Assembly (NCBI GenBank): GCA_049999725.1 | Contig: JBNGIS010031625.1 | Coordinates: 1-25,624 of the forward strand | Length of the DNA: 25,624 nt | Direction of reading: 5' to 3' | Source of the DNA: Haplomitrium mnioides | Taxonomy: Eukaryota; Marchantiophyta; Haplomitriopsida; Calobryales | In this document: in pieces, positions 8,456-19,329 of the stretch | Layout of the letters: each line of letters starts with the position of its first letter | Position numbering within the stretch: the stretch's first letter is position 1 | Notes under the pieces: generated by a model | Told to the model about the DNA's origin: nothing | Seen by the model: the letters and a program-made list of their open reading frames with translations, nothing else | The model's database searches: none | Position numbers and translations under genes: made by a program

Positions 8456-9431
8456 CATTTTACTTTGAGGTTGTTGGAGATGTTTTGATGGTGAAGCTCT
8501 GCCCTTGCAAACTAGTTAGCAAGAGATATATGCCTATGTCTTTGGTACCTTCCTCCACGTGTATGTGTGTTAGTCATATTTTGTTGGTGAACCAAACTCT
8601 TGCGGAAGACAGTATCTATGTTCTATATTGTATTACTTGGTTAAATTTCGCTATGTCAAGGCAAGAAACATACACCGAACATCAAAAAAATGGGCCTAGC
8701 TCTTTCTTTTGGATTTGTTTCCCCTTATTGTTTGTCATTATTAGTATCTAGAGCAGAAGAAAAAGGGCTCTACTCGATAAAAAGAAGTCTTGTTGAGTGA
8801 TGTCTAATACCTTCTCTATATGTTTGTAAGTTCCCTTTGAGTTGGATGGGTTTGAGCCTAAGCTGCACACACTAAGTTTTTTGCCACTGGTGTTACTTTG
8901 TTGGCTTGGTAAGTTGAGTATTAGTTGGCTATTAGATTCCTGAGAACATGGACCAATGTGTCCTTAGAATATGCACCATCTTATAGGAATAAAGAGTTCA
9001 TACTTACCTAATTTGGTGTTATCTATTACATGTTCCTATTCCCCATGTCGCAATCCTACCGTAGGGAGAAACATTCACAATCTCACATGTATATGCTTGC
9101 GCTTCACATTTTCTCCTCCCCGAAATTTCTCAAATTGGAAATATCACGGAGGTTTATTCCTTGCCTCATGGTTGGGCTCTTATTTTCCTCATAAAGGACT
9201 CGACGATCAAGCTCCTGACAGTTGTTGTTTTCTTCCTTACCAAATGTTGGAATTTGCTAGTTGTAGATATCTTGCTGATCTTGTTGCTCTTAGCTAGTCT
9301 CCTTGTCCGCTGTCAATGAGCTCGTGAATTAGCCATCCATGATTCTTTCCATCTACAATTTTGGGAAACCATTCTTTCGACATCGACCCTTACTCTTTTT
9401 GTGGTTCCAACTCGACATTGGTTCCTATTGT
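8456..9431. other. No gene seen
   Basis: Mixed-composition sequence with short open frames on both strands, none carrying a motif. No tandem structure or LTR-like ends detected by eye. Confidence 0.5.
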
Positions 9432-9570
9432 TGTAGACTGGTCCCTTGTCTTTTTTTTTGTTTTACCCTTAGGTCCCCTACCTTTTCTCTTCGTTTATCT
9501 GTAGATCCCTCACCTTTCTCATCTTTTATCCTTAAGTCCCTCCCCACTCTTCTTTTATCCGTAGGTCTCA
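9432..9570. repeat. Minisatellite, unit about 31 bp
   Basis: Pyrimidine-rich units built on tttatccttaggtccct followed by cacctttctc. The tttat-cc phase points are at 9462, 9494, 9525 and 9554 (spacings 32, 31 and 29), with a weaker unit before them from 9432. The overlapping open frames on both strands are products of the repeat composition. Confidence 0.65.
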
Positions 9571-9853
9571 AAAACCCTGTTGGCCTAGTCCGAGACCATT
9601 GGTCCAGATTAGTAACCATAGATTCTTTCTTTAACTGGTCCATTCCCGCTCCTTGACCGCATTTTCAACAAGGAAATTGGAAGGACGCCTCCGACACTCC
9701 ATACCTTTGATGTCATTCTGACAACCCTCTGAGCCAATAGTTGACCTGATACCCTCACTTTATTTCATGATAAGGTCAATCAGGTTGAAATAGCAGACCG
9801 ATCTTCTATCTTAAATCGCTAGACCTGTAGCTCAACCCGACTGGTAAATCTAC

Positions 9854-9982
9854 TCTATCAAAGTTACTGTTTTGCTCCCTATCCAGTCCATCAAAGTCAT
9901 CGTTTCATTCCCTATCCGCTCTATCAGAGTCGCCAGTTTGATCCCTATCGGCTATCTTTGGAGTCCCTATTTCGACCCTAAG
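9854..9982. repeat. Minisatellite, unit 33 bp, three full copies plus a partial one
   Basis: Copies at 9854-9886, 9887-9919 and 9920-9952 follow tctatcaaagtc...ttccctatccg with no length change; a fourth, decayed copy runs to about 9982. The 33-bp length equals 11 codons and the plus-strand frame starting at 9854 is open through all copies, giving a repeated S-I-K/R-V ... P-I pattern. A stop lies just upstream, so no larger gene is supported. Confidence 0.75.
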
Positions 9983-12625
9983 CGATGTTGTGTTGTGGTT
10001 TGGTAAGTGTCTGAAAGGTAACAAGAAGAAGGGAGAGACAAATCATTCCTACCATGGGTGAATTTAGAGAAAAGTCAAGAAGAAGCAACAAAGCATCTAT
10101 TGAGAAGCTTCTAGAAACAAAAAAGTAGAGTTTGTCAATACTAAGTAGAAGATGCTCAAGATCAGGTAGGAAAGGACCAAACCATCCTATTGGTTTTCCA
10201 TGAATTCTTTTAGATTATGATCTTGGATATTTTGAAGATAATAGAGAGAGAAGCAGGAGAAGAGAAAAATCATCAAGGGGAAAGTCATTAAGGGGACAAA
10301 TATCGAGGAGGGAGTAGGCGGCTCAAAGCACATAAGTTCTATTGTTGGGATGAAGGATCTTATGAGTGGCAATCTTGGCAATGGACAGAGGATTGTTTGC
10401 TGCTCCTAATTTTCCTCTTCTAAATCCATTCTTCATTGGGCTACAGATAATTCCTCAAGATCATTTTCGATAGTGGATTATATATCACTTCGGTGATAAT
10501 TTTCTAACTTCCATGATAAATTTTCCAATTCTTGTTTTGTTACCAACCATCACCTATGGAGAGCAATGGGCCTTACAATGTACATTCTGACCTGATGTGG
10601 AGTGGTGTTTCTCACATCTTCGTTGAAGGGTGTTTCGGTTTTTAGTAAATGTTGAATAATCAAAGTTGCAGCTGGTGGAGCATCGACAAGTGATCATCTG
10701 CTTGAGGGAGACTCAAACTTACCTGCTATTTCTATCATCTTTGTTTTCTATCAACACAACTTGCTTATGTTCTATAGTTCTTATACCAAAAGAAAAGTGA
10801 GTTAACTTTAAGCTAGTAACATCATAAAGGAAGAGGGAGAGGAGTATTTTTTCTGAAGGTTCAAGGAGTTTCTGGAGAAAGAGCAGTTTGTGCAAGGCAA
10901 CAATCAAAAGCTCAAAAAAAGTAGCATCCTTTTGCAACAAATTTCAAGTTGTTTAGAGCTTTGAAAAGATACTTATGGGCATTTGAAGATGAAGGGGTCA
11001 AATTGAAGGGTAGAGTGTGTTTCAAGTAATAGAATCGAGTGTACAAAGACCATGGAGAAAAATAGAGTACCGTTGGAAAGTTGCTAATGAGGGCTGCAAT
11101 TTGAAGACAAATTTTGATTCATTTGGAGTTGGGGTTGTTCTACAACAAGGAGTTGAAGATTGAGCATAGATTGAGAGGTTGTTTCGAATTCACTCCTCAT
11201 TCGACTTTGAGTTGTGAATTCTTGCATTCTGTCAAGATCAGTATATCAATTGAGAATTTGGGAACATTAAGAGGATAGTTTGATACAATAGTGTGCGAAG
11301 TTTCAAGGTCATTATCTCTGAAGTAAAGAAGTTGCTACCCAAGAAGTCTAGGAATGTTATTTTGTTTAGTTTTTTTTCAAACAACACCGAATATTTGAGA
11401 GTAATGAGCAATTTACTCAAGATTTTGAGCTGAAAGTTTCATACAGAGTTTTCTTGCACTTTGGATTTCAGCCTGAGAGTTTCAAACCCTAGCAACAAGC
11501 AAGCCATATTCTCCTTGACAACACTCGAACTAAAAGTTGGAGAAACTTATTTTTCTTTTGGGTTCTCGATTGAACATTATTGAATCTATGAATGCAAGAG
11601 AAGCTAAATCTCTGCCAAATTTGTTCATTCTAGGCTTTTGAACCACAAAGCTTCTGCTTTTTGCATAACACTCTCTACAACCATATACCCCGCATATTCC
11701 CAGAACAAGAAAACTACCAAGCGATAGCTGATCTATCAGACTTATATTAGAACTCGCTCTACTTTTTCAGAATACCCTAGATCTAGATCATGGTTTCAAT
11801 GATCGATGCCCAATCCTTACGATCCCAGTTTCAAACCCAAAACCCGTCTAGTTACTACCATTCTAGATTGATTTCTCTCTCACTCTTTCTCCTATTCAAT
11901 TCCTCACTCATAGAAATTCAGGCCTTCAAGCATCATCTCTAACCCATGTTGATAAACTAATCTCGGGCCAAGAAACTCATCGATAGCTTTAGTCTTTTGT
12001 TCATTGTTGTTATTGTTTACTATTCTTGGTTCTAGCTTGTTGTCCGTAGGAATACTACCCCTATGCTATAGAATCCCGTTAAAAGAAGATCACCACTATA
12101 CTACGAACATTGTTGTTCAGAAGAACTCTCTACCCTCCTGATCCTCCTTCACACTAAGGTGGGGTCTCCTACCCCTTAGTCCCCGCTTATTGTAAAATAG
12201 TGGCATTGTTGCCTCTTCTCCCACCCCATTGCATGTCGATTGCCTCTTCTCTAACCTTCATTTGCACCCATTGTTGGTACCTACTTCCCTTCTTCAATCA
12301 CTTCCTATTGCTCAATCCTTTGTTCTATTGAATTGCCACTACTTGCAATGTTGTCTTATGCTAAAATAGCAAATGCATGTGATATAGACCTCCCTTTGTT
12401 TATGTATCGCATGTGGTTTGAAATAGTAAACACCCTATGATGGTTAGCCACTTAGATTCCTTTGGACATTGTGAGCTTTGAAGATGTCAGAGTAGTGACT
12501 TATGAACGACTTTGATTGCTTTTCAACTACAGATGTGCCTCAGATTGCGTTGTTTTGTTTGTACAGTCTATTACTAGTTTTATATCCTTGCCCTCTCGTC
12601 ACTGCTTTGTCCTTGCCTTGCTTAA
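9983..12625. other. No gene seen; one small broken frame at 10054
   Basis: Long stretch without a supportable gene. An ATG at 10054 opens a short basic frame, MGEFREKSRRSNKAS..., with one TAG after 24 codons and then readable text to a TGA near 10200; I do not recognise it. The remainder has many stops in all frames. Near 12154-12180 a weak inverted repeat (ctaaggtggggt / accccttag) is present. No LTR ends or tandem arrays detected. Confidence 0.4.
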
Positions 12626-12862
12626 ATTGCGTTAGTTCTAATATATGTTGTATTAGTTTGCTAAAAGATTGTCGCAGCTTCACTTGTACAACTTTTGCTT
12701 TCTTTTTGTGTGCATTGCATTAAACATTGTCATGTTGGAAATTGCAATAGCTTTCTTGCTCAAACTTGTGGTAGTCTTTTTTCTTCCAATTGCAGTAGCC
12801 TCATTTTCTTGACATTGCATTAGCCCCTCTTGCTCATATTGTGATAGCCTTCCTTTTGCCTA
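12626..12862. repeat. Minisatellite, unit about 24 bp
   Basis: Units start with attg(c/t)(a/g)(a/t)tag followed by a pyrimidine-rich half. The clearest phase points are 12741, 12765, 12789, 12813 and 12838, spaced 24, 24, 24 and 25. More decayed units can be traced back to attgcgttag at 12626. No gene overlaps it convincingly. Confidence 0.65.
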
Positions 12863-13375
12863 TTCTAACTTGCAATGCACCAATACCCTTTTCTGCTGTT
12901 ATTATTACACCTTTTAGAAAATCCAAACAAAATAGGTTCCTTATAATCCACCCCTCATTAACTTGTTGGTTTAGGCCCTAGAATTACTATCCAATCCTGC
13001 TCTTTGAGTGCCACACTCTATTTCTTGTCAATGTGATAGCGGCCAAGAGCCAACCTTGATTGTTGCTTCTATTCTCCCCCTTCTTCTGTGACATAAATCG
13101 AGTACACTTAGATTTTTAATTCCATTGTCCGAGACACACCTTAATCAATGTCTGTGTATGAGGCAACCTTCTATCTCCTCTACTCAATTTGAACACTATT
13201 TGCATCGTAGTGTCCAAGTTCCTACTTCTTCTTTGCCAAAACCTCTTGCATCTTTTGAGTTGTTGGCCTCCCCCAACCGCGTTATAATTCCTATCACCAT
13301 GGCTTTTCTCCATTCTCAACCATCCGTTACTCTTGTCATAAATTCACAGGTTGACTGTATATAGATTGTATCGAT

Positions 13376-14440
13376 GTAGACACCCACATGAACAAATTCC
13401 TTGCTTTAGCAGCAACGGTTGGTAATCCCACAAATATCCTTCATTTTTAATTCCTTGCTACATTGGGTGGTGATGCCATCAAATGGTTTTTTGTGAAGTA
13501 GTTGTTGTGCACTCATGGTCGGATCTTTAAGTTGCTTTCTTAGACAGATTTTGCCTTGATTACCATTTTGGATGTGCTTGAGACAAGTTGTTTTGTATGA
13601 AAATGTACGTGGATGAATTCATTCAAGATTACAGCAATTGATTTAAAGTTGTTGTAAGCAAGCAAAGAACTCCCCCATCCAATGATGATCAAACTCCGTT
13701 CTTCATTAAACGACTTTCCAACGCTATCCAAGAACACATTGTGCTCCAAGATCCCCAAACGCTTGAGCGCACAATTAACGTGGCCACCTCCTATGAGAAA
13801 ATACTGCCATGTTAGGATCAATTCACCTTATCTTCTTCTTTTTCGATAAAAGATCATTCACAATCCTATTCTTTAATTTCCTGTCTCTCGTCTAGTACTT
13901 CATTAGATGTGCTACAACCACCTCCATTGCCATCTACTTTGTTTGCCACCTCCAACTCAGACTTAGAGGCAAAACTAGCCGGGGTCACCAAGCTCACGTC
14001 TTACAAACCAGATTGCTACTCTGAAGCTACAATTGGTAAATTCCAGTCCCGCCCCAACTCTTCCTTCATCTGCCTTAAATGTATGAAGCACATGTTGTAG
14101 CAAGAAACATTTGCCTCTTGAGGCTTGTCCTTCAATTTCTTGGTGTGACATTTGTGTGTTATCCAATCATGCCAGTAACGTTTACCTTGTTTGGTGCCAC
14201 ATCAAAGCAGTAACTGCTCAAGCGACTCTAGAGGTCAACTAAACCATCGTGCAGCATGCACAACATGCCGCTCAAGTGCCTGCTCCTCAACCTCCCTCCT
14301 AATGTCAGGTTTTCATGCTAGTGCACCAGCAATAGTATGGCCTACAACGAGCTACTAATCAATATCAGCCCATTCGTCCGCCTTAAGGCCAGAGTTGGTA
14401 CAATTGCAACCAAACTAACCACTCGCTAGTGATTGTTCTC
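13376..14440 (+). pseudogene. Retroelement 2 Gag with degenerate zinc knuckles
   Basis: Gag capsid/nucleocapsid remnant in at least three frames. Near 13376-13450 a frame reads IDVDTHMNKFLAL. Then, one frame over, LATLGGDAIKWFF (13451-13490) matches the G-x-A-x-x-W-F capsid block typical of Ty3-type Gags. From 13606 in another frame come YVDEFIQDYSN, then FIKRLSNAIQEHIVLQDP and a TSYEKIL ending, with stops at 13624 and 13813. This frame reads on to 14100. A shift then leads to CDICVLSNHASNVY (from 14144), a C-x2-C-x4-H-x4-C knuckle whose last Cys is Tyr. A second, worse one (WYNCNQTNH) lies near 14398. It is clearly non-functional. Upstream coding before 13376 is possible but not recognisable. 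Confidence 0.6.
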
Positions 14441-14540
14441 ATTCTCAATCACAATAGTATTATCAAGGTTGCAATTAGCGAATAGCCCAATGTCCTTATA
14501 ATCAATACCCCAACAACATTCATACCAACCTTGGTACACC

Positions 14541-16077
14541 CCAAACATCACACTATCAATAACAATCCTCCTATGTTGCACCGCCTCCTTTTCAAATTAT
14601 CTACTATCATCCACAACAACTGCAAACTCCACCTGTTCCGGAGTCCCCTATTCCTCAACCTCCTTCTCCCCTTCCCACAATACCACACGTTGCAATCCCA
14701 CCTCAAGGGCCAGTACTTCAATTGCCCAATTCTGTCAACCAATCAGTTGAACAAAATCTTCATCAAATCGAAGTGGTTCCCATGAATGTCACTCTTCGTT
14801 CAAGAAATCAACTTCCACTTCCAACTCTAGCTTATGTGCCTCTTCCCTTCCATGTGCTACCCACTCCTCTTTTCGCAGCTTCTCCTTTGATCATACAAGA
14901 GGACAGTTCTTCCTCCTCTCCATAAAATGCATGAATTTTACCTTCTAGAGTTTCACACCCACAACTGAGTCCGGAAGTGCCAAGTCTTTTGTCCCATGTT
15001 GTTCCTATTTTGATTTCAACCCATGCGCTTGAGATGCCATGTGTTTGCAAATCCAGTACTCGAAAAATGGTTGAATCCCCATTTGCAAGCCTAACCGATT
15101 ATGACTTCTTTGTAGATATGGCCTCTAGACAAGCCAATATTACTTTTGGCCAGACTTTGAAAATGAATGCACCAACTTGCCAAGATTTGCATAGAGCTCT
15201 AGTGGTTACACATCATAAGTCCAAGTTTGTTAACCTCCTTTGTGCTCAAAAACTCAAGTCTCAATTGCGCAGTGCTCCATCATCTAGTGAGATTCTTTCC
15301 CCTTGCCTAACCAATGCAAATCAAAATCCTGCAAACAAACCACAATCTCTTGATTTTACTACCTTAGACATTCCTATTGTTCATTTGGTCTCTTTTTTTG
15401 ATTCCAACACATCGGCGACTTTAGCCTTTTTTGACAACATTCAGATTTCAGAAGCACATTTAGATATTGGCTCAGCAACAAACATTATGATTGAATCCAC
15501 TATGAAATTTATAGGATATCCTTCTTCGACTTTGCATAAATCCTCCCTCCTACTTTGTCTTATAGATGGTTATAAAATTTCACCCCTATGCATTTTTTCA
15601 AAACATCCCTACTCTCTTTGTAGACCAAGAATATTTGGTACACTATATTGTGATTTGTACATTGCAACAAAACCAATACCCTCTTCCCTTTGGTCGCCCT
15701 TGGCTCAAGCAAAGTCATGCACAAACGGATTTTGTAGCAAGCATCTTGACAATCGGCTTGGTTGACAAGAGAGTGGTGTTTTTGATGTACTCAAACTTGC
15801 CCATTCCGATGACACAAAAAATTCATGAGATATTTCACGATATGTCCCTTGTTGACCAGACTTCTAGATTTTTGGTCCAAGACTCTGATTCCTGCGATGA
15901 GTCCGATTTTGTTGGTTCCCTCTTCACTTCATATAATTTCATGGAGGTAAAGTTTGTGGATATGCCTATTGTACCCATCTATTGTGGTTTATAATAGCGG
16001 TTGTTGCCATCACAGAATCGTTGTTTTCTTTTGATCCATACCATCGATCACAATATCCAAGTACTTCTCACCATTGA
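14541..16077 (+). pseudogene. Retroelement 2 Pro-rich linker and retropepsin
   Basis: Starts in a Pro/Gln-rich linker (PPVPESPIPQPPSPLP and similar) that ends at TAA 14923; TGA 14932 follows, and the same frame then runs open to 15765. The aspartic protease would cleave the polyprotein. Its active site is at 15463-15471, L-D-I-G-S-A-T-N, where D-S/T-G is usual; the change to Ile removes the catalytic hydroxyl residue. The frame then shifts by one base between about 15560 and 15590. The frame starting near 15566 continues the same domain with FFQNIPTLFVDQEYLVHYIV, then YPLPFGRPWLKQ and LTIGLVDKRVVFLMY, to a stop at 15992. A further short piece, AITESLFSFDPYH, continues in the first frame to 16074. 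Family assignment rests on the order of these blocks. Confidence 0.6.
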
Positions 16078-16614
16078 AAAAAACGATTCTACATTTTCCA
16101 TCACTGCTAAAAAATATTAATAGAGATTGTTTGATGAATGTACATGTTGTTGGCGCTTTAATTTTCAGTCATACTATTTCATGGAGGGTATTTTCAACCT
16201 ATGGCAACTTGAGAAGTGACTCCAACTTAATTGTTACAACATCATATAATTCATGCGTACACTAACATATTGCCATTAAAAACTTTTTTCTTGAAAAATA
16301 AATAGAAAACTTGAGGAAAAATCCAAGTAGACCAGAAGTTGAGGGAATTAGTTTGGAGTCTCAAAGCACAAAAGCTACAAAAACATTACCTTGTATGGAG
16401 TTCAATGCTCTATTTTGAAGTTGAAGCAAGAAAGAGGCCTTCTATTATGCTTCAAAATCCATGCATACGAAGGGTTAAATAGCCATGTTTTACAAGGATT
16501 TAGCAATTCAAAATCCTTTAAAATTCAAAGATTCATATGCGCAAAGGAGTTATAACTCAAAATCAAAAAAAGTTGGAGCAACTAAACAAGCAGTGGGTTT
16601 AGAAATTTGCTTCA
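16078..16614. other. No gene seen; possible decayed outliers of the next array
   Basis: No coding content. From about 16350 phrases such as ccatgcatacgaagggtt and tcaaaatccttt resemble the unit of the array that follows, but are too decayed to align by eye. Confidence 0.4.
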
Positions 16615-17059
16615 CAATCTAAGCACACAAAGTGCTCCAAGTTTTGGATCAAAGTCTCTACAAACAAAGAGTTCCAAGATCTACATTTGAGTCTTTGAGT
16701 AATTTAGGTTGTAAGTTCTACATGATAGTCTTTGTATGTACAAGATTAAGGATTTTGTATCAAAGTCTAAGCATGCAAAAGGCTTCGACTTCTGCATCAA
16801 AGTTTTTGTGCACATAGGACTTTGAGTTCTACATTAGTGTTTGCTAACAAAGACTATGCTCACAAAGGGTTTTGAGTTTTGCAACAGAGTCTATGCAAGC
16901 ATAAGGGCTTGACTTGCACATCAAAGTCTATGCATACATAGGGTTTCGAGCTCTATATTAGATTCTTGGGTTGGATTCTTAGAGTACAAAAGATTTTAAG
17001 TTCTATATTGAAGTCAAAGAGCGCAAGAGATTTCAAGTTTACATCAAAGTCATTACTAG
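16615..17059. repeat. Minisatellite, unit about 37-38 bp, about 11 units
   Basis: Degenerate head-to-tail units with the theme caaagtctatgcatacaaag followed by ggtttcgagttctacat. Clear copies begin near 16652, 16762, 16799, 16886 and 16923, and two are enlarged by about 11 bp. Most units carry a tatgcat- or gcatgca-like core. Short open frames within the array have no independent support. Confidence 0.7.
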
Positions 17060-19329
17060 TAGAAGATTAAATAGTTGAGGTGGGTAGATGCTTTAACAAT
17101 CCAAAAGATCTATACCAAAAGATTAATTAGCTAAAAGATTGAAATTCTTCTAGAAAAAATGTAGTAGGAAAGAATATGGTAATATTTTTTATTAGAAAAT
17201 GTTTGACAAACCAAATGAAGATTATGATTGAATGTTTAAATTTCATTCATAGATGATAAAAATCAACAAGGAATGATTTACACTAAGAAGTTCAAGCTAG
17301 GTGAAAGTAGACTATAAACAATGTAGTTTTTAAATAGCTTTAGTTACTTGTATCAACTTCCTCAGATTCAGCTTTAGAGGATTCATCAAGATTCTTGTAG
17401 TTTGTCTGAGTTTTGATGACGTTGATTGAATCTCTTTCATTCACTTCAAGATTGATTGCTTTATATCGTTAAATAGATTTGATTTAATGGTTGCTAGAGT
17501 CGTTTTTCTTGATTGGTTTTTTTATCTGAGAAGAAAATCAAAAAGGAGAATCGTGATCTATGTTACATCAAGTACATTGATATGTAATTTGGATTTGCAT
17601 TTTCTATTTTTGGCTGCTATTTTGTATGGAAAGTATTGTCTAGAAAATGCATTCTCAACCTCACAAGCAAACTATTGAACATATACTTGTTTGAGTTTGG
17701 AGGTTCTTCCTCATCAAATGACAAAACTTTGAAGATTTTGGCATCCAAAATGGGCTTCTTTTTGAGTCGAGTGATGCAACAACACAAATAAAAGTTTTGG
17801 CTTTCATATCATGTAGGTTGCCAAATTTGTGTCTATATTTTGTTTGATGTGAAACAGTACTTTCTAGTGACTTAGATTCTCCATCATGGCTTGTTTGACG
17901 TAAAGAAAGCAAATGTTCCAGTGAAACATCTTCCTTTGGCTGGTGAGCATCAAACTGAAGAGTTAAATGAACATTTGAGAATCATTACAAGTGTTTGCAA
18001 ATTGTGAAGTTGGAAAGGTGAATTGTGTTTTGAGTCTTTATCTTATTCTTTCAAGGAAATAAGCTTCAATCTCTTGTTAGGCAAGGAAAAGTCATTCCAC
18101 CATTGAATATTCAAATTTCTAAGGAACTTGTAGAAGCCTTTACTTATTTTGTCTTTAATTGCAAAGACTATTTTATTTGCATTAACTTCTGTTTCTTCCT
18201 TTTTAGATAGGAAGATGGGTCACAAACAACAGCGATTCATGATCTTGTTTATCTCTAGTTGAGCCTTAGATTGAATGCAACAATAGCAAAAGCTCGTGCA
18301 TACCTAAGGTCACAAACAACAACCACAATAATTTCTATGTTGTGTTTGACTCTTGACATGCTTTCGATTCAAACTAAAAATAACAAACCTTGTGCGAGCA
18401 TAGAATCTTACAAAACAACTACAATTCCAATGTTTTTCTTTACTCCAACCACGTTTACAATTCAAATAAACAAAATAAAATCTGTGTGCTCTTAGGGTAA
18501 CAAAAATTAACATCTCCAAAAATAAGCTTTGACTCTGGTAAGTTCTAGATTAGTCTCTCTCACGCAATGAGTTCTTCAATCATTACCTCTTCAAAGCATT
18601 ATGATTAAAAGAGGCTTTGTAGACAACGAGTAGGAAGAGCATCATAATGACTCTTGGTTTCAAAGGGAAAGAATTTTGTTACCTTTGTTAGACTCCAAGA
18701 TGGATTTCTCTTGAGGCGATTTAATTTCCTTAGAGACATTACCAACAACAAATCTATTTTGCTTTGGAAATTTAACATTTGAAAAATATGTTCTCCAATG
18801 TTTTGTAAAACCTAAAAAACTAAGAATGCAATCAAGTTTCTTGTCTTTCAAATAAATTGTATAGTAGTCATAAACTCCCATTTTGTAAATTATCTAGAAA
18901 ATTATAAACTTTGTGAGTGGGCATTCTCTCATAGTGTCCTTAAATTTTTTTCCATCTATTCATGCAAAAATAATCCTTGGGTAGATAGTTTTCTATTTGC
19001 AAAAATGCATGTAGGATATGCATTCTTGAGATTTTGAATCCTTTGGATTTTATCATTCTTTACGGATAGTATTAACTTGAAGGCTCTTCTACAGACAATG
19101 GTGCAGCTACATAGAGTAATTTGATTGTCACGATTGGAGTTTTTTTTTAGTATTCTCTATTGAAAAGTAGTATCTTGATTCTTTATGCTTTTTTTGAAAG
19201 TATATTTCTCTCACAACTCTTAAGCAATCTCTCTTGCACAATGAAAAACAATTATTTTGGCAACATGAAATTCTCCTCAATTTTAAAATTTAAATCAAAT
19301 CAAGCTTTGTCTTTACAAAGCTCTTGTTA
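17060..19329. other. No convincing gene
   Basis: AT-rich, CpG-poor sequence with many short frames on both strands. A 13-bp direct repeat, ggtcacaaacaac, occurs at 18218 and 18308. Minus-strand text near 18881-18660 (VYDYYTIYLKDKKLD...) is open for 73 codons but matches nothing known and has no supporting neighbours. Confidence 0.4.

Larger units (their letters stand above)
13100..16077 (+). mobile_element. Decayed LTR retroelement 2 (Gag - protease, no pol seen)
   Basis: A Ty3-like coding region is readable on the plus strand: Gag capsid segments (13380-13815), degenerate zinc knuckles (14144-14440), a Pro/Gln-rich linker (about 14560-14920) and a retropepsin with its downstream extension (about 15360-16074). 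Unlike retroelement 1 it has several frameshifts as well as stops. No reverse transcriptase or integrase follows; after 16077 the sequence becomes non-coding and then tandem repeats. LTRs, primer site and polypurine tract were not found, so the ends are approximate. Confidence 0.65.

Noticed and set aside
9339-9656. 105-codon plus frame and 72-codon minus frame over the 31-bp array
   Set aside because: Both are explained by the biased, repetitive sequence; neither has a domain.
12154-12180. Inverted repeat ctaaggtgggg / ccccttag as a structural element
   Set aside because: The arms pair only with a mismatch and a bulge and there is no second copy; similarity to the cctaagtgggg motif at 24884 is probably chance.
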